Assembly (NCBI RefSeq): GCF_044763875.1
Contig: NZ_JBIWGZ010000003.1
Span: 496,001 to 560,000, forward strand
DNA from: Rummeliibacillus sp044763875
Lineage (GTDB): Bacteria; Bacillota; Bacilli; Bacillales_A; Planococcaceae
Reading direction: 5' to 3'
DNA: 64,000 nucleotides
Of the stretch, positions 25,698-33,760 are shown piece by piece. A program made the translations under genes and the position numbers. The notes beneath the pieces were generated by a model. That model saw only the letters and a program-made list of their open reading frames with translations. It was not told the origin of the DNA and ran no database searches. Positions within the stretch are counted from its first letter, which is position 1. The number at the start of each line of letters is the position of its first letter.

Positions 25698-26609
25698 TCA
25701 TGCTTTTTGATGAATTCTATGTGATTTTCTTACTTCTGCAATAGTAGAAATAGAAAAAACTACTAAAGCAAGCCATATGAATGAGAACGATACTAATTCA
25801 GTTCCACCAAATGATTCATGGTAAACAATAACCCCTAAAAGAAGAGTCATTGTTGGGGAAATATATTGAATAAAACCAACTAAATACAACGGAATATTTT
25901 GAGCACCAGTTGCAAATAAAATAAGTGGTATTGCTGTTACGATACCAGTGCCAATTAAAAACAAATTAGTTTTCATATCGACATGTAAAAACGACATATT
26001 TCCCTGGAAATAAAGATATACATAATAGATTAAAGCGACTGGAAAAATAAACATTGTTTCGATTACTAAACCTCTAGTTGCATCTATTACAATCTGTTTC
26101 TTCAATAAACCATAAATACCAAAGCTTAATGCTAAACCAATTGCAACCCATGGTATCTGTCCATATGAAACAAATAGGATAGTTACACCAATTGCAGCAA
26201 GTACAAATGCAGCGATTTGTGATTTAGATAATCTTTCTTTTAAGAAAATAATCCCTAAAAGAACAGAAATAATCGGATTCATATAATATCCTAGACTTGT
26301 TTGGACGATATGATCATGATTTACTGCCCATATGTAAATAAACCAGTTCAATGAAACTAAATACGCAGCAAAGAATAATGACCAAAATGATTTTTTGTGA
26401 TGCCATAATTCTTTGAAATCTGATATTAATGTTTTACCTTGTTTCAATAGCAAGACAAAAATCAATGTTAATATAAATGACCAAATTACACGACTGGCCA
26501 ATATCTCTTCACTCGAAACATGCTGAATCACTTTCCAATAGAGTGGAAAGAGTCCCCATAACAAATATGCTCCTACAGATGCAAAAATTCCTTTTTTTTC
26601 ATTATGCAA
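25698..26609 (-). CDS. rarD: RarD, EamA-family (DMT) transporter
   Basis: About 303 residues with ten hydrophobic helices in two EamA repeats. The N-terminal GIFASVGAYLLWGLFPLYWKVI and the LNWFIYIWAVNHDHIVQTSLGYYMNPI blocks are the RarD signature, and PLILFATGAQNIPLYLVGFIQYISPTM (in parts) closes the second half. RarD proteins are drug/metabolite-type exporters; substrate unknown. The start is probably TTG at 26607-26609, six bases after AGAGGTG. An in-frame ATG ten codons upstream is possible but lacks a ribosome site. Monocistronic, between sppA and the acyl-CoA synthetase on the same strand. Confidence 0.88.
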   Translation of the reverse strand: MHNEKKGIFASVGAYLLWGLFPLYWKVIQHVSSEEILASRVIWSFILTLIFVLLLKQGKTLISDFKELWHHKKSFWSLFFAAYLVSLNWFIYIWAVNHDHIVQTSLGYYMNPIISVLLGIIFLKERLSKSQIAAFVLAAIGVTILFVSYGQIPWVAIGLALSFGIYGLLKKQIVIDATRGLVIETMFIFPVALIYYVYLYFQGNMSFLHVDMKTNLFLIGTGIVTAIPLILFATGAQNIPLYLVGFIQYISPTMTLLLGVIVYHESFGGTELVSFSFIWLALVVFSISTIAEVRKSHRIHQKA

Positions 26610-26682
26610 AGAATTCACCTCTTTTTCTTTTGCAACCATTCCTACTATTATAATTTTTTAACCAAAGAAAGTAAATGTCACT

Positions 26683-26710
26683 AAAAAAGAAAAGACCGCC
26701 ATTTGATGGC
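26683..26710 (-). terminator. Probable terminator of the acyl-CoA synthetase gene
   Basis: Minus strand GCCATCAAATGGC small stem, then GGTCTTTTCTTTTTT. The stem is short, so strength is uncertain. Confidence 0.5.
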
Positions 26711-26730
26711 AGCCCTATCGAGAATTTCGG

Positions 26731-28311
26731 TTAAATATGTTGTTTATTATTTTCAAGCTCTCGTAATTCAATTCTACGAATTTTGCCTGAGGATGTTTTT
26801 GGTAATTCCTTAACAAACTCAATTTCTCGCGGATATTTATAAGGAGCTGTTAGATTCTTAGTATGATCTTGTAATTCCTTCACTAATTCTTCCGATGCTT
26901 TGGAAGCATCTTTTAAAACAATGAAGGCCTTTACGATATTACCACGAACTTCATGAGGGCTTGCAATAACTGCACATTCCTGAACTTCAGGATGTTTTAC
27001 AAGCGCATCTTCTACTTCAAATGGTCCAATTGTATAGCCAGAGCTAATAATGATATCATCATTTCTACCTTCAAAGAAGAAATAACCATCCTCATCTTTT
27101 TTTGCGCGATCTCCCGTTACATAATAATCTCCACGGAATTGTCTTGCAGTGCGTTCAGGATCATTTAAATATTCTTTAAATAATGCTGGTGTAGAACGAT
27201 GAACAGCAATATCTCCAACTATTCCAGCTGGACATGGTTGTCCGTCTTCATCAATTACATCAACAACATTACCTGGTGTAGGTTTTCCCATTGCACCTGG
27301 TTTTGTTGGTACTCCCTTTAAATTACCAATAAGTAGTGTATTTTCTGTTTGACCATAACCGTCTCTAACATCAAGATTAAATGCACGTTTGAAAATGTTA
27401 ATTACTTCTTGGTTTAACGGTTCACCAGCTGATACAGCACTATGCAAAGCTGATAAGTCATAATTTGCTAAGTGATCAACTTTTGCCATAACTCGATATT
27501 CAGTTGGTGTACAGCATAATACTTGAACTTTGTATTTTTCGAGTAGTGATAAATATTTATCTGCATGGAATCTGCCATTATAAACAAATCCAGTTGCTCC
27601 ACTCCCTAGAACTGATAGGAAAGGGCTCCAAATCCATTTTTGCCAACCTGGGCTTGCTGTGGCCCAAACGACATCTCCTTCATGGATTCCTAGCCAATGA
27701 GCTGCTGCAGTTTTTAAGTGGGCAAATGCCCAACCATGAGTATGAACAACGCCTTTTGGATTTCCGGTGGTACCACTTGTATAAGATAAGAAAGCCATGT
27801 CTTCACTTTTAGTTTTAGCATTTTCAAATTCTTCTGACTCTTTTTCTGCTTCTTGAATCATTGGAATCCAAGGTGTATGTGCTTGTCCAATTACGTATTG
27901 TTGCACATCCTTTAAATGCTGCACTTGATCAAATTGGTCAATAAATGGCTCGTATGCAATTACGGCTTTTGCATTACTATGCACTAAACGATAGTCAATT
28001 TCCTTTGCTCTTAACATTTCAGAACTTGGAATTACAACTAAGCCTGCTTTTAATGCCGCAACATATGTAATATAGGCATCGATTAAACGTGGCACCATTA
28101 TTAGTACCACATCTCCTTTTTGCAAACCATGATTTGCAAAAACATTTGCCACTTGGTTGGCTCTTCTTATTAAACCGTCATATGTGATGGAATCTGTGCT
28201 GCCAAGATCATTTTCAAAAAGAATAGCTAGTTTTTCTGGATTTTTTGCAAATTGTTCAATTTCTTCCACTAGGTTGTAATCTTCAGGTGCAATTAAATCC
28301 TCTCGTTTCAT
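26731..28311 (-). CDS. mbcS: Acyl-CoA synthetase, MbcS/YtcI-like
   Basis: 526-residue AMP-forming acyl-CoA ligase. Adenylation motifs: P-loop-like YTSGTTGNPKGVVHTHGWAF near 171-190, the A5-type GYGQTENTLLIGN near 318-330, and the A8 hinge GRNDDIIISSGYTIGPFEVED near 410-430 with TGDRAK before it. The catalytic Lys is in LPKTSSGKIRRIELRE near the end. It resembles B. subtilis YtcI/MbcS, a branched-chain (methylbutyryl) acyl-CoA synthetase that feeds short branched acids to fatty-acid synthesis, and holds the same place next to the SASP gene. A related ligase, acsA, lies at 47140. Promoter and a FapR-like palindrome upstream suggest control with lipid synthesis. Confidence 0.85.
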   Translation of the reverse strand: MKREDLIAPEDYNLVEEIEQFAKNPEKLAILFENDLGSTDSITYDGLIRRANQVANVFANHGLQKGDVVLIMVPRLIDAYITYVAALKAGLVVIPSSEMLRAKEIDYRLVHSNAKAVIAYEPFIDQFDQVQHLKDVQQYVIGQAHTPWIPMIQEAEKESEEFENAKTKSEDMAFLSYTSGTTGNPKGVVHTHGWAFAHLKTAAAHWLGIHEGDVVWATASPGWQKWIWSPFLSVLGSGATGFVYNGRFHADKYLSLLEKYKVQVLCCTPTEYRVMAKVDHLANYDLSALHSAVSAGEPLNQEVINIFKRAFNLDVRDGYGQTENTLLIGNLKGVPTKPGAMGKPTPGNVVDVIDEDGQPCPAGIVGDIAVHRSTPALFKEYLNDPERTARQFRGDYYVTGDRAKKDEDGYFFFEGRNDDIIISSGYTIGPFEVEDALVKHPEVQECAVIASPHEVRGNIVKAFIVLKDASKASEELVKELQDHTKNLTAPYKYPREIEFVKELPKTSSGKIRRIELRELENNKQHI

Positions 28312-28351
28312 AAAAAATCCCCCTTGAATAACGAATTGGAATAGCAGATTA

Positions 28352-28380
28352 ATTATATCGAATGTTTTTCTAGATTACAA
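28352..28380 (-). promoter_or_regulatory. Sigma-A promoter of the acyl-CoA synthetase gene
   Basis: Minus strand TTGTAA (28375-28380), 17-bp spacer, TATAAT (28352-28357). Leader about 35 bases. Confidence 0.6.
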
Positions 28381-28399
28381 CCAAATGCCAATATCAATT

Positions 28400-28418
28400 C
28401 TTAGTATCTGGTACTAAG
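28400..28418. promoter_or_regulatory. FapR-like palindrome upstream of the acyl-CoA synthetase gene
   Basis: CTTAGTA-TCTGG-TACTAAG is a perfect 7-bp inverted repeat, centred about 32 bp upstream of the -35. Compared with the FapR box as I remember it (TTAGTACCTAGTCTTAA), 13 of 17 positions agree. FapR is the malonyl-CoA-sensing repressor of lipid synthesis in Bacilli. The assignment is inference. A TetR-type site is the main alternative. Confidence 0.4.
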
Positions 28419-28496
28419 ACTTAATTTGCTTTTAATTAGTTTTTAATTTAGTTTTTGTTTAACGATATTTTATAATCTTCCTAATTCTACCTCTAT

Positions 28497-28533
28497 AAAA
28501 AAACCGAGGAAGAATTTTTTTATTCTTCCCCGG
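28497..28533 (-). terminator. Terminator of the downstream SASP gene
   Basis: Minus strand CCGGGGAAGAA pairs with TTCTTCCTCGG, followed by TTTTTTT. Confidence 0.88.
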
Positions 28534-28564
28534 CTGTGTAGCGTTTAGTATTTTCTATATTCAG

Positions 28565-28777
28565 TTATTGTCCTTTATACCCACTCATTTGTTGTTGGGC
28601 CATTGCAACTAAACGCTTTGTAATTTCTCCGCCAACGGATCCGTTAGCACGCGCTGATGCATCTGCGCCAAGGCTTACACCAAATTCTTGTGCAATTTCG
28701 TACTTCATTTGGTCTACTGCTTGTTTAGCGCCTCGTACTTCAAGTTGGTTTGAACTTCCTGAGTTGTTGTTTGCCAT
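28565..28777 (-). CDS. Small acid-soluble spore protein, alpha/beta type (copy 1)
   Basis: 70 residues beginning MANNNSGSSNQLEVRGAKQA; ATG at 28775-28777 follows AAGGAGGTGAT. Alpha/beta SASPs coat spore DNA, switch it toward A-form and give UV resistance; they are degraded by the GPR protease at germination. The GPR cleavage region (KYEIAQEFGV, residues about 24-33) and the conserved ARANGSVGGEITKRLVAMA block are intact. A second gene differing at about eight positions lies 430 bases upstream on the same strand. A sigma-G-type promoter sits upstream and a terminator downstream, so the gene is monocistronic and forespore-specific. Confidence 0.95.
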   Translation of the reverse strand: MANNNSGSSNQLEVRGAKQAVDQMKYEIAQEFGVSLGADASARANGSVGGEITKRLVAMAQQQMSGYKGQ

Positions 28778-28800
28778 GTGTATCACCTCCTTTGTACATA

Positions 28801-28830
28801 TAGAATGTGCCGAAGAGAAAAAATCATACA
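28801..28830 (-). promoter_or_regulatory. Sigma-G-type promoter of SASP copy 1
   Basis: Minus strand TGTATG (28825-28830), 17-bp spacer, CATTCTA (28801-28807). It resembles the sigma-G consensus TGMATR...CATAMTA. The same two hexamers and spacing precede copy 2. Confidence 0.7.
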
Positions 28831-29009
28831 CTCAAGTTTAAAATAAATTATTTATGGAGATAAATAGTTGTTAACCAAAAGATAAGTTTTCAAAGTTAAT
28901 GCAAAATCCATAAAAAATATACGAACATTTAATGATTCCAATCCACTTCAGATAAATTCGTTCTTCAGTTCCCTCAACGTTGTGACGGGGATTTTCAAGC
29001 TAAGCCTGT

Positions 29010-29032
29010 GGAAAGCGCCGTCTGTAGCGGAA
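29010..29032. repeat. Fragment of a common Bacillales intergenic repeat
   Basis: The core ggaaagcgccgtctgtag-cggaa resembles the tail of an interspersed repeat I know from many Bacillaceae/Planococcaceae genomes (forms ending in GTAGCGGAAATC). It lies in the 378-base gap between the SASP genes (28832-29209). That gap also holds a weak hairpin at 29071-29101 and no gene. Confidence 0.4.
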
Positions 29033-29130
29033 CATCCAAATTAATTTGAATATGGAAAAGCGAATATTGAAATGTCCTTTTTAATAAACTTAAAAAAGGA
29101 CCGGGATTTATGAAATTGATATTCAAATGA

Positions 29131-29175
29131 AAAACCGAGGAAGAATTCATTTTGAATTTTCCCTCGGTTTTTTTT
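29131..29175 (-). terminator. Terminator of SASP copy 2
   Basis: Minus strand CCGAGGGAAAATTCAAAA pairs imperfectly with TGAATTCTTCCTCGG, followed by TTTT; on the plus side eight T also follow, so it may act both ways. Confidence 0.8.
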
Positions 29176-29209
29176 ACTACTTATGAGTATACTAAATACT
29201 CAAGATTTT

Positions 29210-29419
29210 TTATTTTGAATAACCATTCAGCTGTTGTTCAGCCATTGCAACTAAGCGCTTAGTGATTTCTCCGCCAACGGATCCGTTAGCACGCGCTGAT
29301 GCATCTGCGCCTAGCTGTACACCAAATTCTTGTGCGATTTCGTACTTCATTTGGTCAATTGCCTGTTTTGCACCTCGAACTTCTAATTGATTAGAACTTC
29401 CTGAGTTGTTGTTTGCCAT
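29210..29419 (-). CDS. Small acid-soluble spore protein, alpha/beta type (copy 2)
   Basis: 69 residues, MANNNSGSSNQLEVRGAKQA start as in copy 1, with the same GPR site region and DNA-binding block. Differences from copy 1 are conservative (V/I, S/Q, Q/E, M/L, S/N) and cluster at the C-terminus (NGYSK versus SGYKGQ). AAGGAGGTGAT precedes the ATG at 29417-29419. Its sigma-G-type promoter lies in the gap after thiI. Sequence and promoter likeness point to a local duplication. B. subtilis has one SASP gene (sspA) at the matching place next to thiI. Confidence 0.95.
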   Translation of the reverse strand: MANNNSGSSNQLEVRGAKQAIDQMKYEIAQEFGVQLGADASARANGSVGGEITKRLVAMAEQQLNGYSK

Positions 29420-29441
29420 GTGAATCACCTCCTTGTGCATA

Positions 29442-29471
29442 TAGAATGTGCGGGAGGAAAAAAAACATACA
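29442..29471 (-). promoter_or_regulatory. Sigma-G-type promoter of SASP copy 2
   Basis: Minus strand TGTATG (29466-29471), 17-bp spacer, CATTCTA (29442-29448). The hexamers are identical to copy 1, while the spacer sequences differ. Confidence 0.7.
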
Positions 29472-29500
29472 ACAATAATCTCAGGAAATATATTCTTCTA

Positions 29501-30703
29501 TTAGAGTAAATCTAGAAATTCATCTGTTTTCTTTTTCGGGAATGAATGAGTTTCACGGTTTTTTACTGCTCTTTCAATCATCTCATCAAAATCAGTGAAA
29601 CTTTCGTAATAATTCATTTTTTCAACTCGTGGTTTTGTTTTTGGATTTGCTGGTGTGAAAACTGTACAACAATCTTCAAATGGACGAATTGAAATTTCAT
29701 AAGTACCAATTTTTTGAGCTACTTCAATAATTTCTAATTTATCAAAAGTAATTAACGGGCGCAAGATAGGTGTAGTTGTTACATCATTAATCGCAGCTAA
29801 GCTTTCTAATGTTTGGCTAGCGACTTGCCCTAAATTTTCACCTGTAACAATTGCTTTTGCATCGATTTCTTTACGGACAACATCGGCTACTTTCATCATC
29901 ATCCGTCGTGTTGAAGTCATTGTTACGTTTTCTGGAACACTACTTTGAATTTTTTGTTGGATTTCAGTAAAAGGTATAACATGTAGGCGAATATTGCCAC
30001 CGAATCGGCTAATTTTTTCGCAAAGTTCCTTTACTTTACCTAATGATTGATCACTTGTAAATGGTGGGCTGAAGAAATGGATTGCTTCTACTCTTACGCC
30101 ACGTTTCATCATATAATAAGCTGCTACTGGGCTATCGATCCCACCAGATAGAAGTAATAATGCTTTACCGTTAGAACCGATTGGTAAACCGCCTGCACCT
30201 GCAATGACGTCAACCATCATGTAAACAGCTTTTTCACGAACTTCTACACGTAACTCAATATCAGGTTCCTTCATTTGAACTGTCATTCCTGGAAGTGAGC
30301 CCAATACATGACTACCTAGAGTTTGTTGAAGTTCATATGTGTCCATAGGAAATTTTTTGAAGGATCTTTTTGCATTGACTTTAAATGTTTTTCCTTGATA
30401 ATCCATACCTTTTACAATTTCAACAGCTAATTCCTTCATTGCTTCAATTGTAGGCTCGCATTGTGCTACTGGGCTAAATGAATGAATACCGAAAATATGT
30501 GGTAAACGTTCAATTAGTTCTTCCATTTCAGTATCTACATCACTACTTAAATACATGCGGTCACGTTCCGATCGAATACGAAGGTTTGGTATATCTGCAA
30601 ATGTATATCGTAAATTTTCTTTTAATCGATTGATAAATAATTTACGGTTACGTCCTTTTGTTGTAATTTCTCCATAGCGAATTAAAATTTCATGCCATTT
30701 CAT
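29501..30703 (-). CDS. thiI: tRNA 4-thiouridine sulfurtransferase ThiI
   Basis: Makes 4-thiouridine at tRNA position 8; in some bacteria it also serves thiamine thiazole synthesis. 400 residues. NFLD/THUMP RNA-binding region (about 1-165), PP-loop ATP-pyrophosphatase motif LLLSGGIDSPVAAYYMMKRG near 183-202, and a conserved Cys pair region EDCCTVFTPANPKTKP near 343-358. It lacks the C-terminal rhodanese domain of the E. coli protein, like the B. subtilis enzyme, which takes sulfur from the adjacent desulfurase NifZ. The desulfurase gene ends four bases upstream of ThiI here, so the two form a sulfur-relay operon. Confidence 0.97.
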   Translation of the reverse strand: MKWHEILIRYGEITTKGRNRKLFINRLKENLRYTFADIPNLRIRSERDRMYLSSDVDTEMEELIERLPHIFGIHSFSPVAQCEPTIEAMKELAVEIVKGMDYQGKTFKVNAKRSFKKFPMDTYELQQTLGSHVLGSLPGMTVQMKEPDIELRVEVREKAVYMMVDVIAGAGGLPIGSNGKALLLLSGGIDSPVAAYYMMKRGVRVEAIHFFSPPFTSDQSLGKVKELCEKISRFGGNIRLHVIPFTEIQQKIQSSVPENVTMTSTRRMMMKVADVVRKEIDAKAIVTGENLGQVASQTLESLAAINDVTTTPILRPLITFDKLEIIEVAQKIGTYEISIRPFEDCCTVFTPANPKTKPRVEKMNYYESFTDFDEMIERAVKNRETHSFPKKKTDEFLDLL

Positions 30704-30707
30704 GTTG

Positions 30708-31844
30708 TTACATCTCCTTTACTTGATGCATCACTTTGCTAAAAGCTGTTTTAAAGAATGCAATGTCGGCTTCACAAATACCTTCACCTAGACTCATACG
30801 AATAACACCTTTTTCATAAGATGGATCAACCTTTATTGCGTGTATTACATGACTAACTGTGTGATCTTTCGATGAGCATGCACTTGAAGTCGAAATAATA
30901 ATCCCTTCGTGTTGCATAGCATTTACTAGTATTTCCCCTTTTAAGCCTTGAACGGCACAACTAACAATATGTGGTGCACCTTGGCTACTAGAAAGTACAT
31001 GTACGTAAGGGAATTGTTTAAAGTATTCGTGTAATTCATCACGCCATTTACTAAATTGCATCGCTTTTTGAGGTTGTTTTTCACTTGCTAAACGAGTTGC
31101 TTTCGCAAGTGCAACAACTTGTGGTACTGCAACAGTTCCACTTCGATATCCCATTTCTTGTCCGCCGCCATGGATAATTGGATTAATATTCACTTGTTTA
31201 CGAAGAGCTAAAAATCCAGAACCTTTTAATGCATTAATTTTATGTCCTGATATCGTAATAGCATCCGGTCCATTTTCTTCATTAAATTGAACAGGAATCT
31301 TACCAAAACTTTGTACAGCATCCATATGATAAAATGCACGGCTGTATTGATGCACAATTTGTGCAATTTCTGTTATAGGTTGAACAGCTCCCATTTCATT
31401 ATTCACATGCATAATGCTAACGACAACTGTATCTTTCGTAAGTTTTTTCTTTAAGTCTTCTATTAAAATAACGCCGTGTTCATCTACATCGACAATATCA
31501 ACGGTAAATCCTTCTTTTTCTAAAGCTTTGGCACTTTCTAGTACGGATGCATGTTCAATTGCTGAAACAAGAATCTTCGTACCTCGATGTTTGTTTGCTC
31601 TTGCTAATCCTTTAATAGCAAAATTATTTGATTCAGAACCACCAGATGTAAAGATAATTTGCTCTGGAGATGTTTTTATAATATCGGCAATTTGTTCTCT
31701 TGCTCGAGTTAATAATGCATTTGCTTCGACACCCATTTGATGAAGTGATGCTGGATTTGCATAATAGCGTTCGCTTGCTTGGATAAATGTTTGCAAAACA
31801 GCTGGGTCCGGTTTAGTTGTTGCACTATGATCTAAGTAAATCAT
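30708..31844 (-). CDS. nifZ: Cysteine desulfurase (NifS/IscS family, NifZ-like)
   Basis: PLP enzyme that takes sulfur from cysteine as an enzyme persulfide. 378 residues from ATG at 31842-31844 (MIYLDHSATTKPDP), with GGAAGGAG upstream; the longer frame crosses the ezrA terminator and is rejected. PLP Lys is in ISGHKINALKGSG; the His/Asp PLP contacts are in MHVNNEMGAVQPI and YHMDAVQSFGKIP. The active-site Cys loop SSACSSKDHTVSHV is of the short, NifZ-like type. Paired with thiI as in B. subtilis, so it most likely serves tRNA thiolation rather than general Fe-S assembly. Confidence 0.93.
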   Translation of the reverse strand: MIYLDHSATTKPDPAVLQTFIQASERYYANPASLHQMGVEANALLTRAREQIADIIKTSPEQIIFTSGGSESNNFAIKGLARANKHRGTKILVSAIEHASVLESAKALEKEGFTVDIVDVDEHGVILIEDLKKKLTKDTVVVSIMHVNNEMGAVQPITEIAQIVHQYSRAFYHMDAVQSFGKIPVQFNEENGPDAITISGHKINALKGSGFLALRKQVNINPIIHGGGQEMGYRSGTVAVPQVVALAKATRLASEKQPQKAMQFSKWRDELHEYFKQFPYVHVLSSSQGAPHIVSCAVQGLKGEILVNAMQHEGIIISTSSACSSKDHTVSHVIHAIKVDPSYEKGVIRMSLGEGICEADIAFFKTAFSKVMHQVKEM

Positions 31845-31864
31845 TGTTTCTCCTTCCTTCCAAA

Positions 31865-31895
31865 AGAAAACCACCAGCACAGTACCGTGCGGTGG
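31865..31895 (-). terminator. Terminator of ezrA
   Basis: Minus strand CCACCGCAC ... GTGCTGGTGG stem with a TTTTCTTTTG tail. Separates ezrA from the desulfurase-thiI pair. Confidence 0.8.
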
Positions 31896-31920
31896 CTTAA
31901 TGCTTTTCTTATTATGAACG

Positions 31921-33612
31921 TCAAACCTCGTTTTTGGCAAGTACCTGAATTTTTTTCATGGCACCTGGTTCGACTGCTTCAACAGCCGTTGCGGCATATT
32001 CAAGCGCTTTTGTATAACGCATATCACGGAATGCATCTTCTGCTTCTAAAAGGCGTTGATGCATTGCTGAATTTGAATTTCTGTAACGGTTACCATATTG
32101 AATAATACATTCAATTAATTGAACATTTTCAAGCATTTCAATCGCTGTATTATGTACATCTTCTATGCACTTTTCTGCAATTTCAAGATTTTTGTAAACC
32201 GTATCCATATTTAGTGGTATTTCTTGAAGATTATTGACCACGACGAATATTCTTTCTGCAGCTTCTTCCAATCGCGCATCCATTTCTTCAGGTATACCAG
32301 GTAAATTGGCTTTATGTAGCATTCGTTCCGTATCATGAAGTAATCTTTTCAAATTATCCAATGTTGCTCTCGCTTTATTCTCATCTATTCGTAAGTTTTT
32401 CATGCGATCTGCAAATTGATCTTGTTCTTCAAACAATTGTTCAATGGATACTTTTAATTCTTTTAAAGCTTCTTCCATACTGGAGTAAGCAGATTTCTCT
32501 TCTTGTACTTCAACTGCTAATAATTCATATCTTTGGCGTAAAGATAGTAGTTGTTGCTTACAATTTGTTGGCACTTCAGCTTCTTTTTCTGAAAGATGAT
32601 AGCTTTTTTGCACAGCATTTGTTTCTTTGGCAGTTTTTTCAGTTGCTTCGATTGCTGTTTCAAGTTGTTCACCAATTTCAACAAAATAATCATCAACGAA
32701 TTTCTTGCCAATTACTTCTTTTTCAAGTGCATCGTAGAATGATTCTACTTCATCTTTGATTTCATTTACACGATGTTGCACTAAAGTAATATCTAATTCG
32801 GCTATTTTTTGTTTAAATTCAGCTAAATTTTCTTCTATTTGATTTAGCTTATCTAAAATTTCAAGATGCACTAGGAAATACGATTGGTCTTCCATTTCAC
32901 GATGCCCATTTCGGATTTCATGAATATCAGAAGGGATTTTATGTTGAATTTCGGTCAATAACGTCGGGATTTCATTGATTAGCTTAAATATCGTTTGACC
33001 TTCATCGTTTAAATTCACTACGATTTCTCGTGCTTTTAAATAATTTCCAGACTCTGTCAATTGATCATATTCCTCGAATTGCGGGTTAAATGTTTCCAAT
33101 CGTTTTTCTAATGGTTCTGCTGCAGGTCCATAAGAATATTGATGTGCCAACAACGTTTTACGAGCCGAACGATATTGTTCTTTAAGTTGTTCGATTTCAA
33201 TTCGATTCTTCTCTTCACTGCCGATCAATTCATCTAATTCTTTTAAAATTTTTACCATTTCTTGATCGTACTCTGTAATTAGAGATTCAATTTCTCTTTC
33301 AATCTCTGTAGCTTTACCAAAATGAAATTTATCTACTTGTTCTTCTGCATCAAATAAAAGGACGTCGATTTTTGGCATTTCTATGTCCATTAACTCTGTC
33401 CATTTATTTCGCCAACGTTCGAACATTTCTTCAGTTTGTCCATTCATATTCAATGACTTTACTTTCATCAATTCTTCTAGCACTGGCTTATTTTGAATTT
33501 GTAGTTTCTTTTGGTCAAGTCTTTGAATTTCATTTTTATGTTTTTTACGAAAAACAAAGACAATTGCAATTATTACACATAGTACGATGATGGTAGGAAT
33601 GATATACTTCAT
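31921..33612 (-). CDS. ezrA: Septation ring formation regulator EzrA
   Basis: Membrane-anchored negative regulator of FtsZ ring assembly; it also helps recruit PBP1 in B. subtilis. 563 residues (B. subtilis 562). One N-terminal helix (about 3-21; YIIPTIIVLCVIIAIVFVF) with a short outside segment, then a long cytoplasmic region of heptad-rich coiled coils (for example 40-130 and 330-420), the spectrin-like repeats of the family. The conserved QNRYR-type patch near the C-terminus appears as IIQYGNRYRNSN. No operon partner; terminated before the desulfurase gene. hisJ diverges upstream. Confidence 0.95.
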   Translation of the reverse strand: MKYIIPTIIVLCVIIAIVFVFRKKHKNEIQRLDQKKLQIQNKPVLEELMKVKSLNMNGQTEEMFERWRNKWTELMDIEMPKIDVLLFDAEEQVDKFHFGKATEIEREIESLITEYDQEMVKILKELDELIGSEEKNRIEIEQLKEQYRSARKTLLAHQYSYGPAAEPLEKRLETFNPQFEEYDQLTESGNYLKAREIVVNLNDEGQTIFKLINEIPTLLTEIQHKIPSDIHEIRNGHREMEDQSYFLVHLEILDKLNQIEENLAEFKQKIAELDITLVQHRVNEIKDEVESFYDALEKEVIGKKFVDDYFVEIGEQLETAIEATEKTAKETNAVQKSYHLSEKEAEVPTNCKQQLLSLRQRYELLAVEVQEEKSAYSSMEEALKELKVSIEQLFEEQDQFADRMKNLRIDENKARATLDNLKRLLHDTERMLHKANLPGIPEEMDARLEEAAERIFVVVNNLQEIPLNMDTVYKNLEIAEKCIEDVHNTAIEMLENVQLIECIIQYGNRYRNSNSAMHQRLLEAEDAFRDMRYTKALEYAATAVEAVEPGAMKKIQVLAKNEV

Positions 33613-33694
33613 CGTAAGCCCCCTGTCCCAAAATCAGTTTTTCAGCTTCTAATTAAACTTAATAGTACCATGTTTTAGGGTATTTTGTTTACTC

Positions 33695-33716
33695 TTTAAG
33701 AGGATTTTCTCTTAAA
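33695..33716. promoter_or_regulatory. Inverted repeat between ezrA and hisJ
   Basis: TTTAAGAG and CTCTTAAA form a perfect 8-bp inverted repeat with a six-base loop in the divergent gap. It may be a protein site for either gene. No matching regulator is recognised. Confidence 0.3.
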
Positions 33717-33760
33717 AATATCTACTATTCAATCAAATTATAATAATTGGAGGGATTTTA

